In this document: positions 28,131-37,554 of the stretch, piece by piece
Layout of the letters: each line of letters starts with the position of its first letter
Position numbering within the stretch: position 1 is the stretch's first letter
Source: JBBDWK01 sp040902885
GTDB lineage: Bacteria > Acidobacteriota > Terriglobia > Bryobacterales > Bryobacteraceae
Reading direction: 5' to 3'
Length of the DNA stretch: 64,000 nt
Assembly: GCA_040902885.1 (NCBI GenBank)
Contig: JBBDWK010000081.1
Coordinates: 1 to 64,000, forward strand
Notes under the pieces: generated by a model
Database searches by the model: none
Told to the model about the DNA's origin: nothing
Seen by the model: the letters and a program-made list of their open reading frames with translations, nothing else
Position numbers and translations under genes: made by a program

Positions 28131-30737
28131 TCATTCGTACCGCAGGGCGGTCATGGGATCGACGCGTGTTGCGTGCAACGCCGGAATGGCTCCGGCGGCA
28201 AGGGCGACCGCGCCAAGCAGAACCGCCGCCGTTACGTAAGTCGCCGCATCTGCCGGCTTCAACCCGAAAAGCAGGTCCTCGGCAAGGTCTGTCAATAGTA
28301 GAGCGGCCGGAATGCCGATGGCGATACCGAGGAGCAGCAGAGCCACGATCTCCCTGAGCACCGTCCAGGCCACGTGGGACCCGCGAGCACCGAGCGCCAT
28401 GCGTATGCCGATCTCGTTGGTGCGGCGCGTCACCTGAAATGCGGTGACTCCATAGATCCCCAGGCACGATACGATCAGCGCCAGGACTCCGAAGAATCCC
28501 GCCAGCAAGGCGAGCAGGCGCTCCCGCAGAATCGTGTTGTCGACGTGTTCTTCGAGGGTCTGCATCTTGCCGACCCGCAGATTCTTGTCGACCTCGCGCA
28601 TAGCCGCTGCGACCGGCGATGCGAGCGGTCCGCGGACGAAGTAATGGCCCCAAGGCAGCGCGAACTGCGTGATGGGCTAATACGCCGTGGGTGGAATTTC
28701 CTGTCGCAGCGTGCGGTACTTCATGTCCTTCACGACACCCACCACCTCCGCTTTGTTCACCTGCTTACCGAGCGGCGCTGTCCCGCCGAAGTAGCGCTTG
28801 ACGAAGGCCTCGTTGACGATGACCACCTTCGGCGCCTTGGCCGAATCGCGTTCCGTAAACTCGCGGCCGAGCAGAATCGGGGTGCGCAAAGTCCGGAAGT
28901 GCCCGGGCGAAACCGCATTGAAGTGTGCTTGAGCGTGCTCGTCCGGCTTTGGCGTGTAGCCTTCGACGTTGACGTTGCCATCCCAGCCGCCCCCGCTCAC
29001 TGGCCTTACGTTCGCGAAGCTAGCCGATTCGACTCCGGGGATCGCATTCAGCCGCTCGACAATCCGTTCTTGCATGGCCTTCATCCGATCACCCTTGTAG
29101 CCGGCTTTGCGCAGGTCCACATCGAACATAAAGACGCCGCGCCGGTCGAAGCCTGGCTCCATTGAGTTCAAATTAGCGAGGGTTCGTACAAACAGTCCGC
29201 CGCCGATTACAAGCAACAATGACAATGCCACCTGTATTACCACCAGCCCGCGCCGCCACCGCGCCCGGTCGCCGAGCCGGCCTTCCTTGAGAGTAGGATT
29301 CACTTGTACCCTTGCTGCTTGCCACGCCGGGATCAGACCGAACAGCAGGCACGTGAGCACGGAGGCTGAAGCCGTGAAGCCGAGCACACGCAGATCGGGC
29401 GTGATCTCGAACAGCATCGACAGTCCGCCCGCCGACATCATTCTGATCAGGCCGTTGCTCAGCCACAACGCCAGCGCTATCCCCGACGCTCCACCGATCG
29501 CCGCCAGCAGCAGGCTTTCGGCCATCAGTTGCCGGATGATCCGGCCCTTCCCGGCGCCGACCGCCAGCCTCACCGAGATCTCTCGCCGCCTTGCCATGGC
29601 GCGCGCCAGCAGCAGATTCGCGAGGTTCGAGCACGCCAGCAGCAGCACAATGGCGACTATTCCCATCAGCGCCGTCAGCGGTTCGGCATAGCGCTCGCTC
29701 AAGCCGACGAAGCCGTTGCCGGCCGGGCGCAGCTCCATCCGCCGTTCCAGAATTTCCTTCCTGTCCCGCAGCTCGACCTTGCTCGCTTCCTGCTCCAGCC
29801 CCCGCCGGAACAGCCCGCTTACCTCAGCCTGTGCCTCTCCGCGGCTCACTCCGGGCCTCAGCCGTGCCATCACAGACAGCCAGCTGTAGTCTGCCCTGTT
29901 GATGACGCTCTCTTCCCCGCGCACCTCCGCGTCCATCTTCAAAGGAAAGGTCACTTCCGATGGACTGCCGACGATTGGTCCAAGGAACCCTTTCGGCGTA
30001 ACACCGATGATCGTGAACAGAGTCCCGTTCCTGCGGAAGGCCTTGCCGATCACATTCGGATCGCCCCCGAACCTCCGATACCACCAGGCGTAACTGACAA
30101 CAGCCACCGGAGCCCGTTCGTCTTCCTCACCGAACGTCCGGCCGAGAACCGCCTGCACGCCGAGCGTCGAGTAGTAGCCGGCCGACGCGAGCGCCGTCCG
30201 CACCGGCTCCTCTTCGCTGCCGAAGCTGATATGACGCACGTCCACTGAGCTGTGGGCGAACGTCGCCGTGAAGGACCGGCTTTCCGTGCTCAACTGCTCG
30301 AACAGCGGGTACGAAATTGCGCCTCGTCCGCGAGGCATGTACCTCATGAGCTCGACCAGCCTGTCCGGCTCCGCCACCGGCATCGACCGCAACATTATGG
30401 TGTCGATCAGGCTGAAGATCGCCGTGTTCGCTCCGATCCCCAGGGCGAGCGACAGCACCGCCACGAGCGTGAACAAAGGACTGCCGCGCAAATGACGCAC
30501 CCCATAGCCGAGGTCCTGCCAGAAATCCTCAATCCATCGCACGCCCCGTACGTCGCGGCACCGCTCTTTGACGACCTCGCGCCCGCCAAAGCCGACCATC
30601 ACGCGGCGCCGCGCTTCCTCGCGGCTCAGCCCCTCGGCCATGAGGTCTTCGGTCTGCTGTTCGATATGGAATCGCAACTCCCGCTCAAGCTGGTTTTCCA
30701 ACCGTTCTTTCCGGAAGAGCGTCTTAATCCAACGCAT
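28131..30737 (-). pseudogene. ADOP-family MacB/FtsX-like permease interrupted by one in-frame stop
   Basis: An 868-codon frame that would be a complete acidobacterial duplicated orphan permease: N-terminal prefix domain (RLENQLERELRFHIEQQTED), first membrane helix near 70, MacB-like periplasmic domain, three helices near 365-450 (MGIVAIVLLLACSNLANLLL), second periplasmic domain, and C-terminal FtsX helices (LALIVSCLGIYGVTAFQ) ending with the family tail DPMTALRYE. A single TAG at 28677-28679 (after PPTAY, before PITQF) splits it; the frame is intact on both sides. This may be a recent nonsense mutation, readthrough or a sequencing error. The cognate PadR regulator lies six bases upstream. Confidence 0.88.
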
Positions 30738-30743
30738 CGTCTT

Positions 30744-31073
30744 TCACCTCGACGTCTGCATGATGAGTCCGATCGCTAACGCCAGTCGATCCCAGTTCTC
30801 GGCCTCCGCTTCCAGTTGTTTTCTCCCCTGCTTTGTCAACGAGTAGAACTTCGCTTCGCGCCCGCTCTCGCTTTGCCCCCATTCCGCCGTCAGCCAGCCA
30901 CGATTCTCGAGCCGGTGCAGCGCGGGGTACAGGGAGCCTTGCTGCACCTGCAAAGCGTCCTTCGAGATCTGTTGAATGCGCCGGGCGATCCCGTACCCAT
31001 GAATCGGACCGAGCGTGACCACCTTGAGGATCAGCATGTCGAGGGTGCCTTGCAGCAGGTCGGATTTGTCCAT
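30744..31073 (-). CDS. PadR-family transcriptional regulator
   Basis: 109 residues from ATG 31073 (MDKSDLLQGTLDMLILKVV). It has the winged-helix PadR core (GPIHGYGIARRIQQIS; QVQQGSLYPALHRLENRGWL) and a C-terminal helix for dimerisation. This exact pairing, a PadR gene directly upstream of an ADOP permease, is characteristic of Acidobacteria, and the regulator probably controls both genes. An alternative ATG at 31085 adds four residues. A perfect 14-base palindrome at 31090-31103 in the promoter is the likely binding site. Confidence 0.92.
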   Translation of the reverse strand: MDKSDLLQGTLDMLILKVVTLGPIHGYGIARRIQQISKDALQVQQGSLYPALHRLENRGWLTAEWGQSESGREAKFYSLTKQGRKQLEAEAENWDRLALAIGLIMQTSR

Positions 31074-31089
31074 GTCCGATATCATGGCA

Positions 31090-31109
31090 TTCTACATGTA
31101 GAACGTCAA
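31090..31109 (-). promoter_or_regulatory. padR promoter with palindromic operator
   Basis: TTCTACATGTAGAA (31090-31103) is a perfect palindrome. On the minus strand it directly follows a -35-like TTGACG (31109-31104), and its last part overlaps a -10-like TAGAAT. The palindrome contains the ATGT/ACAT-type half-sites known for PadR proteins and lies 17 bases from the ATG, so repression by PadR is plausible. Confidence 0.6.
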
Positions 31110-31329
31110 GGTCTTCTTCTGCGATGGGAAGAGGGCGCGTGAGATCGAATACACGGGGAGTACCGTTTTCGCGGCGATCTCTCAAGTGACCAACGGATCT
31201 ATCCGGTATAATTGACATGTTCCTGTCGGAAACGCGAGGACGTTGGGAGGCTAGACGTCACGAACACCGACAGCGCGGACCGTCAATCTCCCTTGGGGTT
31301 GTTCCCTGGGCAGCCGAAACCAAGGCATC

Positions 31330-32091
31330 GTGTACCCTACCGCGATCGGCATTGTTATGTTCGCCTGCACGTTCGGCGGGGCTCTGTGCGGGATCAAACT
31401 GGGCGCCATCCTGCCCCCACATCACCTCAGCGCCCAGTCCAGAGACACCGTAAAGGTAGGGATCGGGTTGATTGCCACGATGACCGCGCTCGTCCTTGGC
31501 CTCGTCACCGCGTCAGCCAAGAGTTCCTTCGACGCTCGGGACACAGCCGTCAAGCACGCCGCCGCCGATATAATTTCTCTCGACCGGAACCTCGCCCAGT
31601 ACGGCCCCGAAACAGCCGCGATTCGTGCGGCGTTGAAGCGCGCCGTGGCACACCGGATCGAGATGACCTGGCCCGAGGGGCGATCGCGGCCCATTCAGCT
31701 CGATCCTTCGTATGCGGCGCGAGGGGTTGAGCGAATCGCAGCGCAGATTCGCGATCTGTCGCCGCAGACCAATAACCAGCGGCAGCTCAAGTCTCGCGCA
31801 CTGGCTCTCAGCGAGTCGCTGTTGGAAGCGCGGTGGCTTGTTTTCGGAGATTTCGGCACGTCGATCCCCGTTCCGTTTCTCACCGTTCTCCTGTTCTGGC
31901 TCACAATGACGTTCGTGAGCTTCGGCTTGCTCGCACCGCGAAACGCGACCGTCGTCTCGGTGCTGTTCGTTTGTGCAGTATCGGTCGCTTGTGCCGTCTT
32001 CCTAGTCTTGGAAATGGACGGAGCGTTCGAAGGCTTGATCACGGTCTCCCCGAATGCTCTGAAGTACGCGCTCGCCCACCTGAACCAATAA
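31330..32091 (+). CDS. DUF4239-like integral membrane protein
   Basis: 253 residues from a GTG start. Four hydrophobic segments are visible: about 4-26 (AIGIVMFACTFGGALCGI), 43-63 (VGIGLIATMTALVLGLVTA), then after a soluble helical loop 180-202 and 208-232. The pattern of two helices, a long loop beginning SAKSSFDARD, and two helices is that of the DUF4239/bestrophin-like family. Function unknown. A TATAAT at 31207-31212 may be its -10, implying a leader of about 110 bases. Confidence 0.75.
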   Translation: MYPTAIGIVMFACTFGGALCGIKLGAILPPHHLSAQSRDTVKVGIGLIATMTALVLGLVTASAKSSFDARDTAVKHAAADIISLDRNLAQYGPETAAIRAALKRAVAHRIEMTWPEGRSRPIQLDPSYAARGVERIAAQIRDLSPQTNNQRQLKSRALALSESLLEARWLVFGDFGTSIPVPFLTVLLFWLTMTFVSFGLLAPRNATVVSVLFVCAVSVACAVFLVLEMDGAFEGLITVSPNALKYALAHLNQ

Positions 32092-32180
32092 GCTGCCTAT
32101 CGCCGAGTGGAGTAGACTAAATTCTGGCGTCCCACGAAACAATAGCTCAGCCCAGCGGCACACCGCCGAACCAAGAAGCG

Positions 32181-33986
32181 ATGCAGCAACATGCCGTCTC
32201 GATAGCGGTCCTCCCTTTTCGGAACCTGACTCAAGATCCGGGCCAGGAATACTTGATTCATGGCTTTCATGAGGACTTGATCACCGAGCTATCCCGCCTT
32301 CCATCGCTTGAGGTGGTCGCCGCTCAGAGCTCCTTAGCAGCGACTGGCCCGGATGCTTCAAGCGACACCGTCGCCAGCCGGCTGCACGCATCGTACTTGC
32401 TCCAAGGCAGTATCCGCCGCGGGGACCGAGCCTTGCGCATCAACGCTCAACTGGTGGAGACCCAAAACGGCAGGAACTTGTGGGCGGAGCGCTTCGAAGC
32501 GCCTCTGGACAACATGTTCGAGATTCAAGACGAGATTGCAGCCAGCGTGGCGAATGCACTCGCGGCGCGGATCGACACGGCCAGACTTGGCCGCGCCCGC
32601 CGGCAACCCCTGACGAGTCTCGAAGCCTACGACTGCTGGCTTCGCGGCTTCGAAGGCCTCCGCCAGGGCACGCTCGAGAGCGACCTGGAGGCGCGGCCGT
32701 TCTTTGAACGCGCGCTCGAGCTGGACCCGCATTTCGCGCGCGCTTACGCCGGACTCTCCCTGTCTCACTTCAACGAATGGAGCTGCCAGGCATGGCATCT
32801 GTGGGATGAGAACGAGTCCAAAGCCTACGACTACGCGTGCCGGGCGGTCGAGCTCGATGAGAGCGATGCGCTCGTTCACGTGGTGCTGGGACGTGTTCTT
32901 CTCTACCGGCGGGAATTCGACGACGGTGAGAAGCATTTGGACCGCGCGCTCGCACTCACTCCCAACTACGCGGACGTACTGGCGCAGGTAGCGATCGGGA
33001 AATACTATCTTGGCTCGGCCGAGCAGGCCCACGCGCTCGCTCTGAAAGCGGCGCGGCTGAACCCGCTGCACGACGACTGGTACTACGGCATGGTGGGCTT
33101 GCCCCTGTTCTCACTGCGCCGCTACGAGGAAGCGCTCGAGTTCATGCTCAAAGCCGGCGCCTCGATCGTCGACTTCCCCGCCTATCGCGCCGCCGCAGCC
33201 GCCCTCTCCGGAAACGAGGAGCGGGCCCGCCGCGATTGCCGATCGTTCCTTTCGGACTTCGTAGCCAAGATCACGTTCGGACGGGCGCCGGACCCGGGGG
33301 AGCCGCTCGATTGGGTGCTGCGCGTCAATCCGCTGCGCAGAATTGAAGACGCGCTGCATCTGACGGAAGGGCTACGGCGTGCCGGCTTAGAGGAGCCAGG
33401 GGTGAACAGCTTTGGGCAGCCCTCTCTCAGGGGCGTTCGTCCCGCGGCACTTCCCCTGGCGGGGAACGTGTTTCGCTGCGATGGACAACTCTGGACCGTC
33501 GCCTTCGATGGCGCCGGCGCACGGCTCGTCGAGCTGAAGGGATTCGGCGACTTGGCTCAATTGCTCTCACAACCGCACAAGCCGATCCACTGTCTGGAAC
33601 TCTTCGGAGCGCCCCTGGAGCCGGGGAAGGCGGACGAAGTTCTCGATCGGCGAGCGCGCTCCGACTACCACAGGCGGATCAGCGAGTTGCAGATGGAACT
33701 TGAAGAAGCCGAGGCGTTCAACGACCTGGGGCGGGCGGAAAGGGCGCGCGTTGAGTTGGACACGCTTGTCGACGCACTCTCCAAGGCCATGGGCCTGCAT
33801 CGCCGCTCGCGGAAACTGGGAGACCCGGCCGAGCGAGCCAGATCGGCTGTCACCTGGCGCATCCGCAGCGCCATCAAGAAGATCCAGGCAGCCCACCCGC
33901 GGCTTGGGCAGCATCTTCTGAACTCGGTACGCACCGGGACCTTCTGCACGTACTCACCGGAAAACAATCTCAACTGGCAGCTCTGA
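32181..33986 (+). CDS. TolB/FlgO-like N-domain protein with TPRs and C-terminal regulatory domain
   Basis: 601 residues. The N-terminus (SIAVLPFRNLTQDPGQEYLI to about 120, ending LWAERFEAPLDNMFEIQDEI) is the TolB-like/FlgO-type domain found after adenylate cyclase or winged-helix domains. TPR repeats cover about 145-330. The C-terminal 170 residues (LWTVAFDGAGARLVELKGFG; ERARSAVTWRIRSAIKKI; SVRTGTFCTYSPE) match a tail often seen in bacterial AAA-ATPase/LuxR-type regulators. No cyclase or DNA-binding domain is attached here, which is unusual for this layout. Likely a cytoplasmic signalling or scaffold protein. Confidence 0.75.
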   Translation: MQQHAVSIAVLPFRNLTQDPGQEYLIHGFHEDLITELSRLPSLEVVAAQSSLAATGPDASSDTVASRLHASYLLQGSIRRGDRALRINAQLVETQNGRNLWAERFEAPLDNMFEIQDEIAASVANALAARIDTARLGRARRQPLTSLEAYDCWLRGFEGLRQGTLESDLEARPFFERALELDPHFARAYAGLSLSHFNEWSCQAWHLWDENESKAYDYACRAVELDESDALVHVVLGRVLLYRREFDDGEKHLDRALALTPNYADVLAQVAIGKYYLGSAEQAHALALKAARLNPLHDDWYYGMVGLPLFSLRRYEEALEFMLKAGASIVDFPAYRAAAAALSGNEERARRDCRSFLSDFVAKITFGRAPDPGEPLDWVLRVNPLRRIEDALHLTEGLRRAGLEEPGVNSFGQPSLRGVRPAALPLAGNVFRCDGQLWTVAFDGAGARLVELKGFGDLAQLLSQPHKPIHCLELFGAPLEPGKADEVLDRRARSDYHRRISELQMELEEAEAFNDLGRAERARVELDTLVDALSKAMGLHRRSRKLGDPAERARSAVTWRIRSAIKKIQAAHPRLGQHLLNSVRTGTFCTYSPENNLNWQL

Positions 33987-34061
33987 TTTGACCGCCTTCC
34001 ATTGTGAGGCGGCTCCTTACGCCCTCCTGGTTGAAAGTCAAACCACAGGAGGAACTGAAAG

Positions 34062-35147
34062 ATGTGTACCGGCAGTATTGTTCCAAAGGAAGACGTCCTA
34101 TCCGACCGCCTGTTCCAGGCAACCATTCACACGCTCGAGCTTTTCAGCGTGTACGTTGGCAACCGGCTTGGCCTGTACTCGGCTCTCGCAAAGCTGGGTC
34201 CGGCTAACGCGGCCGCGCTGGCACATGAGGCCGGAATCGCCGAGCGCTATGCCCGCGAGTGGCTCGAGCAACAGGCGGTAGCCGGTTTCCTTATCGCCGA
34301 ACCTCGATCTTCCGACGCCGCTTCGCGCCGCTACCGCCTGCCGGAGGCTCACAGCCTCGTGCTTTGCGAAAACGGGCACCCGTCTCATGTCGCGCCGTTT
34401 GCGCAAATGATCGCGGGAATCGGCGCGGCATTGCCCGAAGTGATCGCGGCGTACAAGTCCGGGGGAGGCGTGCCTTATACGCGCTACGGCGAAGATTTCC
34501 GCCATGGCCAGGGCGGCATCAACCGTGCGGCATTCATCCACGACCTGCCGCAGAAGTGGTTGCCGGCAATGGCTGACATCGATGCGCGCTTGCGTCGCCG
34601 GCCGGCCGCGCGAGTCGCCGATGTGGGCTGTGGGCACGGCTGGTCGACCGTTGCGCTCGCGAATGCCTACCCAATGGCGCAGGTAATTGGTTACGACTCG
34701 GACGAGGCCTCCGTGCGGGAGGCTCGCAAGTTAGCCGCGGAGCAAGCGTCGCCCGCGTACTTCGAGTGCAAAGATGCTGCCTCCCTTTCGGAGGTCGGAC
34801 CGTTCGATGTGGTGTTTCTCCTGGAGAGCCTTCACGACATGTCACGTCCTTCCGAGGCCTTGGCCGGCCTGCGCCGGGCGCTCTCGGATGAAGGGTCCCT
34901 TATTATCGCCGACGAGCGCGTTGCCGATGACTTTATATCTCCGGGCGATGAGGTGGAACGCATCATGTATGGCTGGAGCGTGGTCCACTGCCTGCCGGTA
35001 GCGATGGCCGAACAACCATCGGAAGCGATCGGCACGGCAATCCGCCCCACCACTGTGGAGACTCTGGCTGAACGGGCGGGATTCCGCCAGTTCGAGATTC
35101 TGCCAATCCGGAACCAGTTCTTCCGCTTCTATCGGCTGCGTCCGTGA
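34062..35147 (+). CDS. SAM-dependent methyltransferase with N-terminal winged helix
   Basis: 361 residues. The N-terminal 90 residues form a winged-helix dimerisation domain (LFSVYVGNRLGLYSALAKLG; AALAHEAGIAERYAREWLEQ), as in Rv2258c-type and O-methyltransferase-like proteins. The Rossmann methyltransferase core follows with motif I VADVGCGHGWSTVAL (Asp187) and motif II QVIGYDSDEASV. An AGGAGGAA ribosome site is placed correctly before ATG 34062. The substrate is unknown. The gene is flanked by same-strand neighbours without obvious functional link. Confidence 0.85.
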   Translation: MCTGSIVPKEDVLSDRLFQATIHTLELFSVYVGNRLGLYSALAKLGPANAAALAHEAGIAERYAREWLEQQAVAGFLIAEPRSSDAASRRYRLPEAHSLVLCENGHPSHVAPFAQMIAGIGAALPEVIAAYKSGGGVPYTRYGEDFRHGQGGINRAAFIHDLPQKWLPAMADIDARLRRRPAARVADVGCGHGWSTVALANAYPMAQVIGYDSDEASVREARKLAAEQASPAYFECKDAASLSEVGPFDVVFLLESLHDMSRPSEALAGLRRALSDEGSLIIADERVADDFISPGDEVERIMYGWSVVHCLPVAMAEQPSEAIGTAIRPTTVETLAERAGFRQFEILPIRNQFFRFYRLRP

Positions 35148-35189
35148 TCCGGCGGCGCGGTATCCTATTGAACGTTGAGGAATGCTGTG

Positions 35190-37052
35190 ATGAAGCTTGC
35201 GTTGCCGCTAATAGCGGGACTGGCCTTTGGGGCGGACTCTACGCTTTTCGACACGATCCGCGCTGGTGACATTGCCGCGCTGAAATCGGCTCTCCAGAAC
35301 GGCGTGGACGCCAATGCCGCGGATACACGCGGCGCCACAGCGCTGCACTACGCGGCCCTGTACTCGACCACCCAGGCGATGGCGCTCCTTATCGAACATA
35401 AAGCGAAGCCAGACGCAGCCAACCGAGCCGGAGTGACACCGCTCATGACCGCCATTGGCGATCTTGCCAAGGTGCGGCTGCTGGTTGAGAAGGGCGCGGA
35501 TATCAACGCGAAATCGGCGGCTGGAAACACGCCGATAGGGCTGGCGGCGGCGCTCGACGCGGGATCTCCCGTTGTGGAATTTCTACTTTCCCACGGCGCC
35601 AAGGCGGACGCGGCCACACTGCGCAACGCAGTCTCCCGGCATAACCTGGAATTGACGCGCCTCCTCCTCTCAGCCGGCGTGGTTCCAGACCGTCGTGCCG
35701 TTTTCCCGGCGTCCGCGTCCGGAAACGCCGAATTGCTCCGCATGGTGCTCAAGGGGTTAAAAGACTCCGCTACGCCAGCCGCTGAACCGAGACGCACGGC
35801 CTTGATGAACGCCGCTTACCACGGCCCGCTGGAGAGCGTGCGTTTGCTGCTGGAGCACGGAGAGGACATCGAGGCGAAAGACACTCGCGGACGGACCGCT
35901 CTCATGTACGCGGCAGGCAGTGACGAGTCCAGCGTCGCGGTGGCGCAACTTCTCCTGAAGCGCGGAGCAGACGCTTCTGTGAAGGATGTGCGGGGCGACA
36001 CGGCGCTCGACTTCGCTCGCCTGCGCGGCGGAGCGGATATGATTCGCGCGCTGGGGGGAGAGCCGGCACAAACCGCAAATGAAGCGCCTGGGCATGAATC
36101 GTTGCCTCCGGTAAGAGTGGCGCTGGAACGCGCGCTCCGGGTGTTGGATGTTGCGGGGCCGGCATTTTTCAAGGCGAACGCCTGCATCTCCTGCCACAAC
36201 CAGTCGATTCCACAGATGGCAGCGGAGAAGACGCGGCCGGCCGGCGTGTCGGGGAGTCCGGAGGTGGCGAAGGTGCAGGTGAAATCGGTGCTTGCTACCT
36301 GGGGAGGAGAGATCGACCGCATGTGGCAGACTTCCTGCGGGGTGGGTGGGGGCCGAGTGGCAACCATGACCTACGGGCTGCTGGGACTGGCCGCGGAAAA
36401 GCAGCCCGCGACACCCGCGATTGACTTGGTGACACACTGTCTGGCAAAAGCCCAGGCTCCCGATGGCAGTTGGTGGATTGAAGATCCCCGCCAGCCTCTC
36501 GGCAAGAATGCGATCAAGTTCACGGGGCTCGCGATTCGCGCACTGCAGTTGTATGGGCTCCCTGGTCTCAAAGCCGAGTTCGCCGAGCGGATCGCCCGGG
36601 GCCGCAAATTTCTGGAAACGGCAAACCCGCGGGACACACAGGGGTGGGCGTTCCAGGTACTGGGAATGAAATGGGCCGGCTCCGATCCGGCGCTGATTGG
36701 GAAGGCGGCGGCGCGGCTCGCCGGCTTGCAGCACAATGACGGCGGATGGGCCCAGCGGGCATCCATGAAATCGGATGCTTACGCAACCGGACAGGCTCTA
36801 TGGGCACTCCACGAGGGCGCGGGCTTGGCGGTCAGCCACGCCGGATGGCGCCGAGGCGCGGAGTATCTCCGAGCCACGCAGAAAGCCGACGGCTCCTGGC
36901 ACGTGCGCTCGCGCGGGTTCGGTTTTCAGCCGTACCGCGAAACGGGATTCCCACATGGGCATGATCAGTGGATCTCGTCGGCAGCTACGGGCTTCGCGGT
37001 GATAGCACTGGCGCCGCTGATCGAACCAGTAAACGAGACAGCGGCGCGCTAG
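35190..37052 (+). CDS. Exported ankyrin-repeat protein with CXXCH motif and cyclase-like C-terminal domain
   Basis: 620 residues from ATG 35190, with GAGGAA eight bases upstream; a TTG at 35175 is rejected. A short signal peptide (MKLALPLIAGLAFGAD) precedes six to eight ankyrin repeats (about 20-290; ATALHYAALYSTTQAMALLI). A heme-attachment-type motif CISCH at residues 332-336 follows, and then an alpha/alpha-toroid of the squalene-cyclase/prenyltransferase type (repeats such as APDGSWWIEDPR, HNDGGWAQ, KADGSWHVRS). The three parts in one exported protein suggest a periplasmic cytochrome-like or binding role; enzymatic cyclisation is unlikely without a DXDD motif, which I do not see. Confidence 0.78.
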   Translation: MKLALPLIAGLAFGADSTLFDTIRAGDIAALKSALQNGVDANAADTRGATALHYAALYSTTQAMALLIEHKAKPDAANRAGVTPLMTAIGDLAKVRLLVEKGADINAKSAAGNTPIGLAAALDAGSPVVEFLLSHGAKADAATLRNAVSRHNLELTRLLLSAGVVPDRRAVFPASASGNAELLRMVLKGLKDSATPAAEPRRTALMNAAYHGPLESVRLLLEHGEDIEAKDTRGRTALMYAAGSDESSVAVAQLLLKRGADASVKDVRGDTALDFARLRGGADMIRALGGEPAQTANEAPGHESLPPVRVALERALRVLDVAGPAFFKANACISCHNQSIPQMAAEKTRPAGVSGSPEVAKVQVKSVLATWGGEIDRMWQTSCGVGGGRVATMTYGLLGLAAEKQPATPAIDLVTHCLAKAQAPDGSWWIEDPRQPLGKNAIKFTGLAIRALQLYGLPGLKAEFAERIARGRKFLETANPRDTQGWAFQVLGMKWAGSDPALIGKAAARLAGLQHNDGGWAQRASMKSDAYATGQALWALHEGAGLAVSHAGWRRGAEYLRATQKADGSWHVRSRGFGFQPYRETGFPHGHDQWISSAATGFAVIALAPLIEPVNETAAR

Positions 37053-37101
37053 GAGCCAAGGAGCATCGAACCCCTCTGCTCTTTGAACTTACAAATACCG
37101 C

Positions 37102-37137
37102 TTGACGATGCTACATCCGTAGCGGTATGCTACACCT
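37102..37137 (+). promoter_or_regulatory. Promoter and BlaI-type operator of bla operon
   Basis: TTGACG (37102-37107) and TATGCT (37126-37131) are spaced by 18 bases. The inverted repeat GCTAC-ATCC-GTAGC (37110-37123) fills the spacer, and a further GCTACA half-site starts at 37129. TACA/TGTA-type dyads are the known target of BlaI/MecI. The expected transcription start coincides with the GTG start codon of the repressor, suggesting a leaderless mRNA. Confidence 0.6.
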
Positions 37138-37554
37138 GTGGCAAGAACTGAACGGATAAAGGCGCTTTCACCACCGCATGAGAAGCTAACCCGCCGCGAG
37201 CGCGAGATCATGGACGTCCTCTTCGCTCTCGGGGACCGCGCCGCAGCTGAAGACATCCGCAAACGGCTCTCAGATCCACCCAGCTACTCCGCGGTTCGAA
37301 CCATGCTTACCAGGCTCGAAGCCAAAGGCTTCGTCCGCCATCACGAAGAGGGACTGCGGTACATATATACGCCTACCAAGTCGCGAAAGTCCGCGCAGCG
37401 TATCGCGCTCGACAAGCTCGTGCATGTGTTCTTTGGTGGCTCCCCCAGCCAGACTGCTGCTGCGCTGCTCAATCAGGAGGCCTGGAGAGATGACGAGCTG
37501 GACGCGCTAAGTGCCGAAATCGAACAGGTACGAAGGAACAGGAGGAAATCATGA
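37138..37554 (+). CDS. blaI: BlaI/MecI/CopY-family transcriptional repressor
   Basis: 138 residues from GTG 37138. Winged-helix BlaI family: KLTRREREIMDVLFALGDRA, then RLSDPPSYSAVRTMLTRLEAKGF (recognition helix and wing) and a C-terminal dimerisation segment from about 80 (LDKLVHVFFGGSPSQTAAAL). In known systems such a repressor is cleaved after the membrane sensor-protease is activated. The gene overlaps its M56 sensor partner by four bases (ATGA). Its own promoter carries a matching dyad. Confidence 0.93.
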   Translation: MARTERIKALSPPHEKLTRREREIMDVLFALGDRAAAEDIRKRLSDPPSYSAVRTMLTRLEAKGFVRHHEEGLRYIYTPTKSRKSAQRIALDKLVHVFFGGSPSQTAAALLNQEAWRDDELDALSAEIEQVRRNRRKS

